Shown: positions 1 through 15,000 of the stretch, piece by piece
Layout: every line of letters starts with the position of its first letter
Numbering within the stretch: position 1 is the first letter of the stretch
DNA from: Tridacna crocea
Lineage: Eukaryota; Mollusca; Bivalvia; Cardiida; Cardiidae
Reading direction: 5' to 3'
NCBI GenBank assembly: GCA_943736015.1
Contig: OX031061.1
Location: 64,548,192 to 64,612,191, forward strand
DNA length: 64,000 nt
Notes under the pieces: generated by a model
Databases searched by the model: none
The model's input: only the letters and a program-made list of their open reading frames with translations
What the model was told of the DNA's origin: nothing
Position numbers and translations under genes: made by a program

Positions 1-37
1 GTGGTATTACAGATTTTGCCTCATCTCCAATAGCTTC
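1..37 (-). CDS. Exon 37: partial, runs off the left edge
   Basis: A pyrimidine-rich acceptor (ttttctttgtcag) is followed by frame-compatible sequence [12 protein letters not shown] to the window edge. Entry phase 0 matches the exit phase of exon 36. The exon is only partly visible, so this is the weakest exon call in the gene. Confidence 0.5.
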
Positions 38-3000
38 CTGACAAAGAAAATAGGCAAGTAACGGTAAATAACCAACTTCATTTTATGAAATTCGAATCAC
101 ATCACTAGAATTCGTCATGGTTTAAAACTCGATACAATCTAATGGTTAGAATGGGTCAAATAAATATTCTGGAGGCATAATGGATGAATTCTTATCTCAG
201 TCACCATAAAATGTACGTCTGACCTATCATCATAGATGGTTTCAATAAGGTACATAAATACATTTTGCTGCCTATCAAAATACCGAGTAAAAACAGAAAA
301 TAACGGATGCACATATTTTATTTGAAAAACTAGACGCTTTATAGTTTACAATAAGACAGAAGTCTGCAGTTTGGGTATTATAATAACAGATTTGCCATTT
401 TGGAACAAGAAAAACTATGCCTGTTTTTTAAATGTACAGGTATGATGTAGGTTACCTATTTCAACATTTATTCGAGAGATGAAATTTGAGAAATTGAGAG
501 ATGGAATTTGAGACCATTACGCAAGTACTAATAGTGGAACCATTATGTACAACGCAAGTTATTTAATTTAGTAAATGATATTCAGTATAAAGATCAAGAT
601 AGCTTGTCCCTGGGTTGGTATGCAGGCGCTTACTGTATTCAAGGGAATTTCGCTTCCGTCCACAAGACCTGTTACAATAACTTCAGCAACGTTCTCTGTG
701 TCCAATGCCAAATAGATGATATCATCACTAATAGGTTCAGTAACGTTCAGTTTCACTTTTGGTGTATCTTCTGGTTCAATGATAAATATCCCGTCTTCTT
801 CTTTCGTACCAGCCTGTGCTCTTGTTGGTTTTATAGTGAATGGCAGAGGTACCTTATCGTTGTTAAACATGGTGGTAAGACAATCTACAAACGTTATGTA
901 AATAAAGAAATTACTCTCTGCTTTACCAATCTCCCCTTTCTCATTTGACTATATATTTCTAATAGAATAAAATGACCGTCAACGGTAATATCTGTCAAAT
1001 AGCTTTAATATATACGCAAATATGGTAAAAATTCTACATGTAAACAGTTACTCATAAAGGCTCGTAAAGTTCCTGGATTGAATCCCAATAATTTTATAAT
1101 GTTCATCACTATTCTGCTCGCAATCATAAGTTTCTATCTACATCTTGTTCAAAATAATGATCATTAGAGCAGAGAGTTGAAAAAGAAAAGATTTCTAAAA
1201 AGCAAAATCGGGCTTAGCATTTTAATAACATGCCGACAGTAAATTACAAAAGTAACAAAAATTGGCCAACTTACATGTTGTTGAGGACACAGTCGATACA
1301 AGCGTGCTTAGGGGACCTGAAGTTGACACTGTGCCTGTTGTGGAATTACAAAAATACTATTGGTTACAACTTAAATGTTTTCAGCAATTTATGTAAAAAG
1401 AAGTGTACCATGTATTTCGAAAGGATGCGTTTCAAGAAATCTTAAGCACAATCTCTATTAAACGATATAAGGCAAAATAAAAAATCTTGCAACTGACAAT
1501 TTGGTTCAAATTAATGAATGCTTTCAGAACATTTTTTCCGGGTCACAATTCATGTAACATGTTATTCTACTAAAAAGCAATCGATATAATTCAGATATGG
1601 GCTTGTATTCAGTTGATGTAACATTGAAGTAGAATGAAGTCTTGTGCTGTGCTTTCAAACAGATATGTATTCAGCGTAAAAGAAAACTAAATGTGTAGTG
1701 GCAACGGAAGTATTGGCATAAGAAAGACTTTTTTGACTTATTTCAGTTCTGTAGCTTTATTTGTAAAGTAATTGGTTATGTTTAATATGTTAAAACATTA
1801 GCAAGCAGCACACTCCTTCAGTTGAATCTGTATTTTGGAATAAACCCCAGCAAATTCAATATTTAGATCGCAAGCCTGTAATTGCAGTTTCTGTCATTTA
1901 GTCTAGGTTCATTTTTTTAAGGAGTGTGTAATTTAAGTTCAATAAATATATACACGAATAAACTTCATACATCTCAGACAAAGACTTATTGCATGATCTT
2001 GATTCATACATGGCTTGTAAGACTTTACTAGTTCCTCTACACAGTGTTGAATCCGATCAAAATCAAGCTACATTGTCAGAAAGTCTAATTTCAGGTTCAT
2101 ATTGAAACTTATCCCTTAAATTATCCTGGCAAAAAAGAAACAGATTTGCAATATTCAGTGAATTTCTTACGGAACGATAGGATCGATTTAATTTCCTAGC
2201 ACTAAGAGGATAATGTAGCCAGGCTTACCTGTTGTCGATGAAGTAACGACTGTGGTGGCTAAAAAACAAACAAAGAGTATTTACGAAACACCTGTAACTA
2301 TCACATACGTAAACATGTATACATGTGCAGTGTACAATTGAAAAAATATATCTAAAAGCCCTAAGAAAGTAAAGCTACCCTTTCAGTACAATTAAAGGCC
2401 TGCAAAATGCAGACATTTACGACTGTTGGGCGGTTTAATTAAACTACTCATACATGCATAAAAGTGCACCGTCAAGATCAGACTGCATAGTATTTGCCAT
2501 TTAATCACAGTCTTACCCCCTGTATCAGCACATTTACACGTATTTGATATTCTAAAGGTTTAAAAAATTGCAAGGCAAATGTGTTCAATTTTGGCCATTT
2601 TCCTACATGCTTTCATGTTTCGTCACCTAGTAGCATACTTTTTACTATTGTTATAAATATTGACAATGACTCACATATTAGCCGGATATTCCTATCGATG
2701 AATCAATAAATCATGGGAATTTGCACTGACTCAACAAGCTCGCTTTTGTCAAAACCAGGACCGCATGCTTTCAAAACACATGACCTTAATCCTTAATCCT
2801 TTTATTTAAAGACATGTGTAATATAATAGACAGCTGAAATCATGCAATAATAATCCTGCTTTTTCTGATTTTTTTCTTCTTTTCAAACTTGAACATTATT
2901 GCAAACAGTGCATGGAATTTTAATAGCAAGGCTTAAAGTTTGTATATCTGATATAATATTGTAGCAAACTGAAAGGTCCTGATTACAAAAATTATGTTAT

Positions 3001-6000
3001 CCTGTTTGACGCGTTATACCAGTTTTATCCTTTTTTAATCATATTGTGACTGCCAATGCACCTATACATGTTTCCTCGAAATCATTTCAACCCATACTTC
3101 ACAAAATGTAAACTTTTCCAGACTTATAGCTGCAGCCTAATATTAACATTATGAAAATATTGTCCAGTGTTGAGACAAGTTATGAATTCTGCCGCAATGA
3201 TTATAACTATTCCTTCAAGGGAACTTGGCCACGGGGGTATCTAAAGCATCAAATCAGTGGCTTTTAAGTCCTATATATTTTTTAATGTAGAACTAACTTG
3301 TAATCTCTGGGTGACAGTCGACTTCATCAGATCCATCTACACAGTCTTGCTGACCATCACAGTACAGGGTAGCGTTGCCATTGAGTAAACATTCTCCATC
3401 ATCACAAGCAAATCCTTCACATCCTACAGAAAAAAAACAGTGATGAATATTAGCTTTTTTCCTAACCTTTTTTTAATCTTAATGTGAGGCGATTTTTTCC
3501 TTTTAATACTTACGTTATCACGCTTATAAAATTTGAACTTTACCGAAACACTCTGCAAAACTTCACTGAGATAAGCTGAACAGCCTGCGTAAGGGTCAAA
3601 CTTTACAAACAATAACAGTAAGGCTAATAATAATTGTTTACAGCTCTTTTAAAGACCATTTCATATCTGAATTATTGTCTACTACTTTTTTGCAATTCAA
3701 GTGCGTCTTAACAGTTGTCATTTAGTAAAAAGTATGAAAAGCAAAATCAGTGTTCGTATTCACCAACCATTCTTACGAATGTTCTTGGTCTTATTCTTCA
3801 AGACTTTCTGACTGTGAGAGTAACTGAACCTCTGATTGGCTAAACCAAATGGTTTAGCCAATCAGAAGTTCAGTTACTTTCACATTGACGAAATTCTGAA
3901 GAATAAGACTATGAACATTCTTAAGATTGCTTAGTGAATATAGACCCAGGACTCATGCTCTATGGAAATGGGTTTAATGCATCTGCAAAACGGTTTCGAC
4001 CTAGATTAAGCCTGTGCCAAGGTGGACCTTTCAGTTAATCTTCACTATGTCCAAGGACTGTTCTACATCAGGATTCACCCAGTTTTTGGACATAATTTTG
4101 TGATGACCAACTTTTATAAATGGATCATGGAGATGCATTAACCCTTTACCCCATAAGGCTTTTCTATGGTATCTCTAATTGACCCTAAATAACAGCAAGG
4201 ATGAAGCTGTTTCTTATGTGTATATGACACCTTTTGATAGCATCAATAGACCATAGAAACATTGTGGCAAAAGGTGAAATTGCTCGTTAAGAGCAATTTC
4301 ACCTTTTTCCACATTTTTTAAAGGCTCCTACAAGCAATGCGTAGAAATGATAATGTATGGAGTAAAGGGTTACACCCCTTTGGGCTTCAACGTGTCTCCT
4401 ATCTGTATATGATATATACCTTCACAATTTTCTTCATCTGATCCGTCAATACAGTCTATGACACCATTACACTCATAATGAGAGGGAACACACTGGCATG
4501 TTGTGTTCGTATGGCATGTAAACAAGTGCTCACATGTGCAATTATCTGAAAACAAAATACTATTCTATAAACATATATATATATACGTGTGTGTGTTTTA
4601 TTACAAAAAAACCTATTCTATAAACATGCATAAACAAGCTTAAATATAGCACACACTATACTACGTAAGAATGAGCAAATTCATTGTAATACTCTTTAAG
4701 AAACAAAATACTGTACTTTCCTAACGGAATTATAAGAAAAACAGCATATTACTTATTACAGAGAAAAAGACAACAATATACTACTTTAGTAATAAACTAG
4801 ACACATTATATTACTTAAAACTTAAAGAAAATATTCCAATCATAGATTGACATTATATAACTTACTACAATCAATTTCATCCGAGCCATCTCCACAATCA
4901 TCATGTCCATCACATATCTGATGGTTTGGCCCACAAGGTATGCTGCCACAGGTGTAATGTCGAATACTAGGGCAAGGTGGTGGGGTAGCTATACGTAAAC
5001 AAGTAACAAACAATAATGTAGAACAGATGAAAACAATCTTAACTTTGAGATTTCTAAAATCATTGAAGCATTTTACTAGGCAGTTAAATGGCCTTTTTGA
5101 CAGATCAAATGATGTTCTTAGTATGTTGCATTTACCAAATCATCCCAAATGTAATTCTATAAAAGAATTTGAAATCAATACCTATATATTTCTAACTGGA
5201 TCATACTTGAACATAGTTATCTCTATAAAACGAACAAAGTATTGGAAATGGTATATGGATGAAAAAACAAGCCTATAAATTTCTAAAAACTAAAACCTCT
5301 TCGCGATATTTTCAAATTCTGTTTATCGTGGATCTTTTAAGTTCAATACGGAAAACTGGAAAACACGGAGTATAATAACAGTCTGTCTGGTCTGACAATT
5401 CAAGTTGCATGTCTAAAGAGGTGATATTGGACAAGCCTGAAGACTGAATCGGATTCCAACAGCTGCACATAACGAGACTTGACCCCATTTTTACAGAAAT
5501 GAAGACAGTTGTAATCTTCCTCTTATTATGTACTCTTCCTCAATAATAGTACACATCACAAAAAAATTGAATAACAAAAATGTCAGACAGCTATTGATTT
5601 CGGGATTTGACAGAAAGAGCAGATCATAAATACATAGAGGTAGTCCAGGAACACTATGATGGTCTATACAGAAGAGATGCAATAAATGTCTGCACAAAGT
5701 ACATGCTTAATGTTCAATATACATTCAGGTCTGTTGAAACTGTGTTTCAGGCAACGTCTGTAGTTTGCTATGATAATTGTTACTTAACCTAAAAGCAGCT
5801 CATATCAGTTTTGTGCCGTGCTTGTCTGTTTGATTTCTGCGCTAAATTTGAGTCTCTCTCAGAGTTGCAACAATTTGAAGATTTCAGTGAGTATAATACA
5901 ATTCTAAAGTTCAAGATTTAAGATCTGAAGTTTACAGACGTATGAATATGAACTTGAATTCTTCCATTTTTGTTCTTTTACATTTAACTGATTTCTTGTA

Positions 6001-9000
6001 ATAAATTTTAAGTAGAATTAAAAGTTTTTGCAATGTGACAAACAAAACGTATCTTGAAATACAAAAATTATGTCCAAACAGACAAAGGTGGAAACAGCTT
6101 CATCTAGACCATTCATAGTCCTACAAGTTAGAAAGTGAATGCTTAAGATAGCTGCTAGATGCAATAGACGAAAACTCAAACAGGCAAAGAAAATCTGAAG
6201 ATCAATCGTTTTTTCAAGCACATACATACATTTACAATATTTGGAGCTTCAATTTTAATTAACTTCATGTTCAGACACTATATCATATTCTACCCTTTTT
6301 AAAGCATACTTACTTCCATAAGTACAGTTATATTCATCTGATTCATCACTAAATCCACAGTCATAGTGATGATCACACACCCAATCTGCCGGTATACAAA
6401 ACCCTGACAGACACATGAATTCATCATCCTGGCATTCAAAAACACCTGCAATACATGAAAAAAGTTAAGAACCAAGCAAGAAGAATGGACCTCAAAGAAT
6501 ATTCCTTGATACAAAATACATTTCTGTTGACAAGGCGTGTAACCTCTTACCAATTGTTTAAAAGTTGGACAGAAAATGTGGACTCTGGACTTCTCGCAAT
6601 GTTTTGTCTTAGTTTTCATCTTCTTATTCATTTCTTGATTAGAGGGTTTTGACATTCACTATAATCCTTGCTGCAATTTGTTCAACCTCAAAGACTGGTT
6701 AAAATTGGTTAGAATGCAAGTCCCTATATAATTTTGTAGAAGATTTTGGTCAGCTAAGATGAAAGTTAGAAATGGTTCAGCTAGGATGAAAAGGTACGTC
6801 AATAGACCAAATCCAGAAAACCATGCACATCTTGTTACGAAAATTTATATTTATTTCCATTGAATATTGATTTCCTCCAACAGGCACATCTATTCGCCGT
6901 TTATCAAGTTAAATGTGCTTTCTTTAACCTAAACAATTATGAGACATGACGTAAATATCCATCACCTACCAAACACAACTGTCAATCATATGGCAATATT
7001 TTTTTATATCATACCTAACAATAAATTGAAAAAAAAAAAAACGAAACGTTTATCTCGTTCACCAGCCATTCATTCATACTCTACTAAAACTGGAATGAGT
7101 GCAAGAGTTGTAAAGGTCCAAACCTTGACGAGGACCACGGTTTTTTTTTTTATTAAACTGTAAATTTGAAATTTTGATACAACATACATAACAAATTTGC
7201 GATTAGGCACTAAGAACTTAGCAATCAGCATTTAAAGATATCTTTAGACAAATAATTCCATATGCCTATTAAGATTTCCATTTCACCATGGGAATAAGAA
7301 AATGTTTTTTGCCACCAAATTTTCAGTTTTAAAACATCAGGTTAAAGATAAAATTTCGCAAATCACAATAAAAGTTATGAACTTTTTCCATCAAGTTTAG
7401 AAATTTCTTGTTAGCTGTATTTTCCCCTTTATGAAAAAATGTTTCCTAAGATTTCCTCTTCAAGGATGTTAAGATATAAAAAATTCATATAAAATGTATA
7501 CAATGGGTTGTCTTAAAAGACATCCTAAAACACACCACAATCGTCTTCATCCGAAGTATCGGAGTCATCATCAGAGCAGTCTACAAAACCATCACATTTC
7601 ATTGTCATTGATAAACACAGTCCTGACGAGTTACAGAGAAACTGGTTCGATCTGCATATACCTTTAGGAAAAAAATAAAACAAGAGGGTAAAAGTAGCGA
7701 CACATTCATCATAATTCCAAGCCTCTCTAGGAGATAACCTTTTCGACTTGACCAAACTGAAAGCATCTGTAATTATATATCTTAAAATGATGAAAAGTAA
7801 CAATTGCTTATCAATGACATATGTCATTTCCACAATGTACTCATAAGCCTACTATAATAGGGTCTAAAAACAACAGATTGTTTGGTAAATGGTTGTTTGA
7901 TATCTTTAAGATCTGACTGGCTTAAGTTTTTACATGTTCGTATATGCCGATATTGAATCCCATAATGCACAATATCTGAATTATGAAAAAGCTGACTATG
8001 TCTTCATTTTGTACGGTTCAAATTCAACCCTTTAACAAACAACCTGATGTACTGTTTTAAATGCTTGATATTTCACTTTATTTCTTTATTTTCTATCCTT
8101 TTAAACAAGGTAAGATAAAATTCGACACATATGTGCAGTAAATGTGTAGAATGTACACATGTGAATACAATAGAAAATATTATGATAAAAAGAAACGTTG
8201 AATCTCAAAAAGGAGGGCTTTTGGCCTTAAAGCGTTTATCTGAGTTAACATGTTTAACGGCTGATAAAGCTGAAGAGATTCTGGTTTTAATGATGTAAAA
8301 TAGATGGGTGTAAGTATCGTATATTTGGACTTAACATAACCTATTGTCTAATTTGTTAAAAATATGATCAAGACAAACATATCGGACCAAGTTTTATGAT
8401 TATCAGGTTGAAAATGCGGCCTGTAGGGAGTAAACTGGGCGTTTGGAAGCTTTGGCCCAGTGACCCGATATGACCTAATTTGACCTTGTTTAAGATTTCG
8501 TCAAGACTAAAATTCTGATCAAGTTTCAAGAGTATCTGACTAAACATTTGGCCTCTAAATTTACACCCTGTGACCTGTTTTATAACCCAAGTGAATAATT
8601 TCAAACATGTCTAAGATATCATCAAAACAAATGTTCTGACTCGGTTTTATGAGTATTTGATTGAAAGTATGGCATCTAGAGTGTACACAATGTTTACTTT
8701 ACCCTATGACCTTCTTTTTGATCATAAATAACCCAATTTTAGACTTGTCTAAGATTTCATCTTAAAAAACATTCGGACAAATCGGGCTAAAAAACGGGCT
8801 TCCTCTGGAGTGTACACATTATTTTTTATGATTTAGTCCTAGTGACATACATCGGAAGTGACCAAATTTCAAACTAGTTCGGGATAAACATTATGACTAA
8901 AGTTAATGAGTTTTAGGCTGGGGAAGAGTGTCAAACTCTGGCTTATCTAGCCACTTTGAACAGTATAGTTACTAATGATGTGTTTAAACCCTAGTACTTC

Positions 9001-12000
9001 TAGCTAATACGTACAGTATATTGTGAATGGTTTGCTTCAATCCTGGTATTTCTCGCCACTTTAGAGGTAACACGTGTCATTGATGTGCTTACGCTTGGCA
9101 TATTTATCCACTTTAGACACAGAAAATATTATGTTAAGCATGAATTCAGCCTTGGTATTCTGGTCACTTTAGACTTAGCTTTTTTAAAATAATATGTTTA
9201 TCCTTGACATTTCTGGCCACTTTAGACTTAGCAAGTTGTGAATGATAAGTTAAGCCAAGGATATTTCGGGCCATTTCAGACATTACAAATTTGTTATTCA
9301 TGTGTTTATACCATGACAGTGTTAGCCACCTTACACATTTGATTTGTTGAACAAATGTGTAAGGTGGCTAACAATGTTTAACCTTAGTATTTTTGGCTTT
9401 TTCAGACCTGGTCAGCTTGCTGATGAAGTTTTTTTAAAATCATGGAATTTTAGCTTTCTTAAACGGTAAAGATGTGCTGCCTTTCCTCGTAACATTTTTA
9501 CTAATACAAAGGGGTGTGCACCTACCACAGTCCAATTCATCAGAGCCGTCCACACAGTCAGGTATTCCATCACAGACTGATACATTTGATATGCATGTGA
9601 CCATGTCTAAACATTGGAACTGGTCTTCTTTACATTCTGGACAGTCCATGTATGTACAGTTGTACACACCATCCACACAGGAGCTAACATGTACAGAAAT
9701 ATACATGATTTATATGTATTAATTGAGTAAAAAAATATTGTCCTCTGTTGCAGCCGCAGCTGAGGTCAATTTCTGTACACTGTGGTACTTCACCAAAGAT
9801 TAATTAACAGCAACAGATAAAACAATGTGAAAGGAAAAGAACTAACATGTTTACTAGACATTTTCAATACTAATACAAAGCAACAAAATTACTAATAATT
9901 CATATTGAAAGCATTTGCAAACTTTGATTGAAATATACATGAACTATTTAATTTACAATCCCAACTTTTCGATGCACTCTAAAAGACGACTTGACATTCC
10001 GGGAAGAAAGAAAATGCTGGTGAACAGGTTTTCTCTTCCTTTCCAAGATTTACCCCTCTTAATTTCTCTTTTTCACTCATCTAAAGTAAAAATAAGTACT
10101 TTATTCAGTCATGACTAAATCAAGTAACCTATATGTGTGATTTTGTGGTACATGTAGCTTAGTGACTTGGGAACTTAAATAAATCAGATGTTGAACAGGG
10201 TATAGCAGACAACTGAAAATCCCAATCAATCTGGTCACTTCATACGGATTTTGAAATTTATTGACCTCAGAAATACTGTTTAAGGACAGGTTCAATGATT
10301 GCTTCAATCAAATTGATGTAATGCACTTCATCACATAATAAAAATATCAACTACATACCAGTTTGAGCAGCCATCATTAAATACAGTTCCAGAGATAAAC
10401 TCCTCACCCTCAACATAGCATGGACATTCAGAGGCATCCACACACTCACCATCTGCAAAATATTGCAAAAATATACATGTACATATACATATATCAAGGA
10501 TTCTTTCCCAAACAATCCCTGGTTTTTACAGGTCTGGAATAGTAGCCTTTTGAAAACATTGTGGGAAAAGGAGAAAATGTTGGTAACCAGCATTTTCTCC
10601 TTTTCCCACAATGTTTTCTACCCTATCATAGACAGAAATCATCTTTTCAGCAAGAGTGGAATTGTCATCTGCAAATGTTTTCAATTTGGTTTAGTCCAAA
10701 AGTTTGTCGTTTGGGAAAGGGTTAATAATGTACTTCTTAACACAAGAGGTCCACTCATTTTCAAAACAACTCTCAAATGGACTTATGGGGTTAATTTTAA
10801 AATGATGTCTAGTAACAAAGACATTATAGTCTCAAATTCAAACAAACATACAAAGGTTAGATCAAAGGATCCAATTGCATGCATATTTTTCCCTTCTTTA
10901 ACTATTAATGCTATACTGACATCAGTTATTCAATAATTCAATTTCTACAATGAGCCTTTCTATTGCAAGATGTAAGTTGTCCCTCTTGAACAATAGGAAA
11001 AGTAATGTGTCTACAGAAAAGAATGTGAAGAACTCTGTATGTACAAACATACTATGGCAGGACTTTCAACAGGGATGTCATTCAAATTTGTAGTCATTGT
11101 GCACAAATTTACCTCATCTCCTCCAATGTATGAATTCAACAGTTATCAATTTTTATTTTCTATCTTATATCACTTGACCAGGCCGGGATAGCAGAGAGTA
11201 TGTAATTTAGATCCAATAGCAAATTCTGTGTAGTTTGATACTGATTGACCATCGTTAAAGGTATTTCGAGGCCTATAATAAAAACAAACCATGTAAGTAA
11301 GTGCCATCAGGACAGAAACACCCCTCTGCACATTCAGTCTCCTCACAGTAATCTGGTCTAGGAAACATGATATCTCTACATGTTTGTGGACAGGGGGAGC
11401 CACACGCAGAATACTCAGCTCCGTTCTCACACTGGATAGCTAGCAGAAAAAAAATGAAAAAGCTCACTTTTAATCTTTTGTCCACAAATGCCTTCAAATT
11501 CGGCTATTAAAACTGTTGTTTTATCTGGAAAAAAGGTGAAATGCGTACAACAAACGCAGTTGTTTGGCTTCTCATGTTTTACGAGACTTTTGAATGACCA
11601 CATAGCTCGTTGATTAGGGTATCTAACGACTATTCCTTGAAATAATATTTTTTAACATATACTAACAAAAAACGCTGCAGTTGTTGATAGCTCAGAGTTA
11701 TTTTGTTTGTGTTTAGTTATCATTTTCTCTAGTTTTATCCAATGAAAAACACTTATGAAATCAAAACCTTGCTTGGTAATGACACTCTGATTCTTTGTTG
11801 AAAAAATGTCACCAGGCTTGAGTTAAAAGATAAACTTTTGCATGTTGCAAAATCGTCCTTGAATTATTCCTTGTTATGATTTAATTTGATGGATTAAGCC
11901 AACTTACCACATTTCTGCTGAGTCCTCCATTTGGTTGGATATCCAAGTCTGGTGCAAGCATCCGCAAAAGCTGCAATGGCAGTACACAAACATTCACAAT

Positions 12001-15000
12001 CTCCGCCACTGTCACAGCTTGAAATAGAGAAACAAAAACCATTTATAAAAAAAGCATCATTAAAACAATTTATCATGGTAACATAAGTGTGCATCATCAC
12101 AAGACACTAAAACGTGAGTTATGAATATCAATATTAAGGGAGGAAAACTTTTTGAAAAATAAAATTTTGTCTTAGACTTTAAAACATTTGTAAGAACAGA
12201 TACTTGTTACTGCATCAAAGCATATGAAAACAATGTGCCATAAAAAAGTTGCTCAGATAAAAACAGTAGTTTCCGGGGTAGTTATCATTTTGTTTTCGGG
12301 ACTGATCATCTACTTTGAGATCATTTTTGTAATGCCATATTTTTCCCAACTGTAGTCATACAGGGCTATTAATGAACATATTGGTGTGCAATAAAGAAGG
12401 TTGTAATTACTTACTGTAAGCATGGATATGAATGCGTGCCGAAAAAATGCGAATTTTACTTATAACGGATATTTTGCATACATAATTTAAGCCGCCCATT
12501 ATTTGTTGGTATGCTTGAAGTAAAATATGCAAATCTAAACGATGGCATTTTTTTTTAATCCGCTAAAGCGCAAAATGTCCACATCGCAAAAAAAATCTTT
12601 TATACAGTACATCAAGGACAGTAAAAGCTGTATTCAGAGGAACTAAGAAGGAAGTAAGAAAAATGGTCTCTTTAAGAAGTTTCTTTTTTTGCCACTTAAT
12701 ACTTAAGATAATTAAGTTATTTTGAAAGAGGGGACAGTTATTGAAAAAAGTAGACTTTCAAAAAAGGAGATTTCATTATTAAAGATGTATCTAAAACAAT
12801 CTTTAACCTTTTTCATGAAAGACAAATTTTGACACTTTCTAGTTTAAAGCATGAAATTAATGTAAATGAGCTGAAGTTCTCTGATATAAAAAATTAAAAA
12901 CAGTTTTGAAAAAATAAGAATGCTGTTTATCACAATAGGTCAAAAGCTTTTTTTCCCAGAGTCATTTAAACATAGGAATGTTTTGACAAAGGTTTTCTGT
13001 AAGTATTCTATGAAGCCTTGTGTCAAAACTCAGGCAAAAGAGAAACATTTAAAAGAATAAAAAGAAAAGTATCAAATTGTATCGCAAACGATCACTTCTT
13101 TCCTGAAATACGTGTATCGTGTATTGGAAAATAAAGTAAAGAAAAAAAATTATAGACTACACAAAGTAAAGAAAAAAAATTATAGACTACACAACCCGTA
13201 TCTGAAACTGAATCCAGCGTAATATAATCCTTTTACCTGCAAGCATCAAACAGACAGTCATCATAAAAAGCCTCCCTTTGAGATTCTGGCATCACATTTA
13301 TACATTCAGCAAAAGTACCATTCTTTTCTTGAATCATGGCACAGGAATCTTTCGCCCATAACAAACGGTGCTTCAGTGCATCCTCCTGAAGCAAGAAGTA
13401 TTACAAAAGTCAGACTTACACGAGTAAAAACCTGTTAAAAACAGTTCTGTTATTTCTATAACAATTTACAGTAGGATTTACAGAAAACTATTGCGGTAAA
13501 AGTAACAAATGTTGTTCAACAACATTCACTCATTCTCACACAACGTTATTGAACGTTTCAGAGACATATCAAATCATCTGGGCCATATTCTCGGAGTCAT
13601 CTGTAAATTTTTCAATTAGGGTATTTTCAAAATTGTGTTTGTTTAAGAGTAACGTGCAGTGTATAAAACTTCTTTCGTATAAAAACTAATACTGCAGGCA
13701 TATTGGAGACAAATTATTGGGATCTCAGAAAATTTAACGGTAGTAAAATGTTTTTACTCAGGTCAGCCTGTATGGACTATGCAGACCGACCTTGGTTGAT
13801 ACTTTATGCAGATCCATTGAACTCGATTTTCACAATCCCTCCTTTTCACACAGCATGGCGCAATTAAAAACCACACTCTTTTCTTTTAAATTTTGAATAT
13901 AAATATTTTAAAACGATTGAGAAAAGGTTCTTATAACTTATACCAATCTCAATCGATTGTACTCTCTGGGAACTACACCAGTACTCACGCCAAATGTGTC
14001 GGCCAATAAAAAATTCAGAAACTTACATCCCCTCCTGAGTCACAAACTCAAGACCTTTTGAGGCCTTTTATACTAGGCCTAAGTTCTAGCTCACAACCAC
14101 GAAAACAGAACTCCTCTTAGATCTTCCAATTTTTCATTCAAGAGGACCACATATTCGTTAAAGTAATTAAAATCACCAAATGGAAGATGATGAGAAATAC
14201 ATGCAGCCAATTATAAAACTTTTGTGTATCACAGTGCACCAAAGACTTTTGCGTAACAATAAAAAATCTATGGTGTACGTAAGACTTTTGCCTATTAAGC
14301 AAACATCGACAGTGTACCTATCTTACGAACGAAGTCCGTAACAAAGAAACAAATGAATAAATGCATGGCAGAAATAAGGATCGGAGCGGGATTCGAACTC
14401 CGAACTCCCGGACGCAAAGCCAATACCCTAACCACTGAGCCAAAGAGATATCTCTCTGACGCAGTAGCCAGGTATTGTATTTAAATCGGGAGTATACCAT
14501 GCAGGAAGGAGTGGTCTGTCGTAACACACCCCCTCTTAAAGTCATCATTTTTATTGATGACTCAAAGCCTTATTAGGCAGGAAGTCCGATTTTGGACAAC
14601 AAATGGGATTAATGGCTCAATGGCCAATCCCGGACGAGCCCCCATCTTACGAACGAAGTCCGTAACAAAGAAACAAATGAATAAATGCATGGCAGAAATA
14701 AGGATCGGAGCGGGATTCGAACTCCGAACTCCCGGACGCAAAGCCAATACCCTAACCACTGAGCCAAAGAGATATCTCTCTGACGCAGTAGCCAGGTATT
14801 GTATTTAAATCGGGAGTATACCATGCAGGAAGGAGTGGTCTGTCGTAACACCTAACACTGTTGCATTGCAAGCAAACAAAGGTAATGCATACCAAAAAGC
14901 AATTAAAGACTGAGCTTATTAGCCTCCCCTCATGATTTCTCACAAATTGCAAAATTCTGCCGTCTGGCCTAGAGTTAAGTGTGAAAGCTTACCTCACATC

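Noticed and set aside
10463-10936. 157-codon open frame on the plus strand
   Set aside because: It reads straight through a hairpin MITE and non-coding flanks; the same peptide strings recur in every MITE copy.
14380-14450. tRNA gene (minus strand)
   Set aside because: A- and B-box-like sequences are present, but the copy is duplicated at 14700 and shared with other SINE copies; no cloverleaf was convincing.
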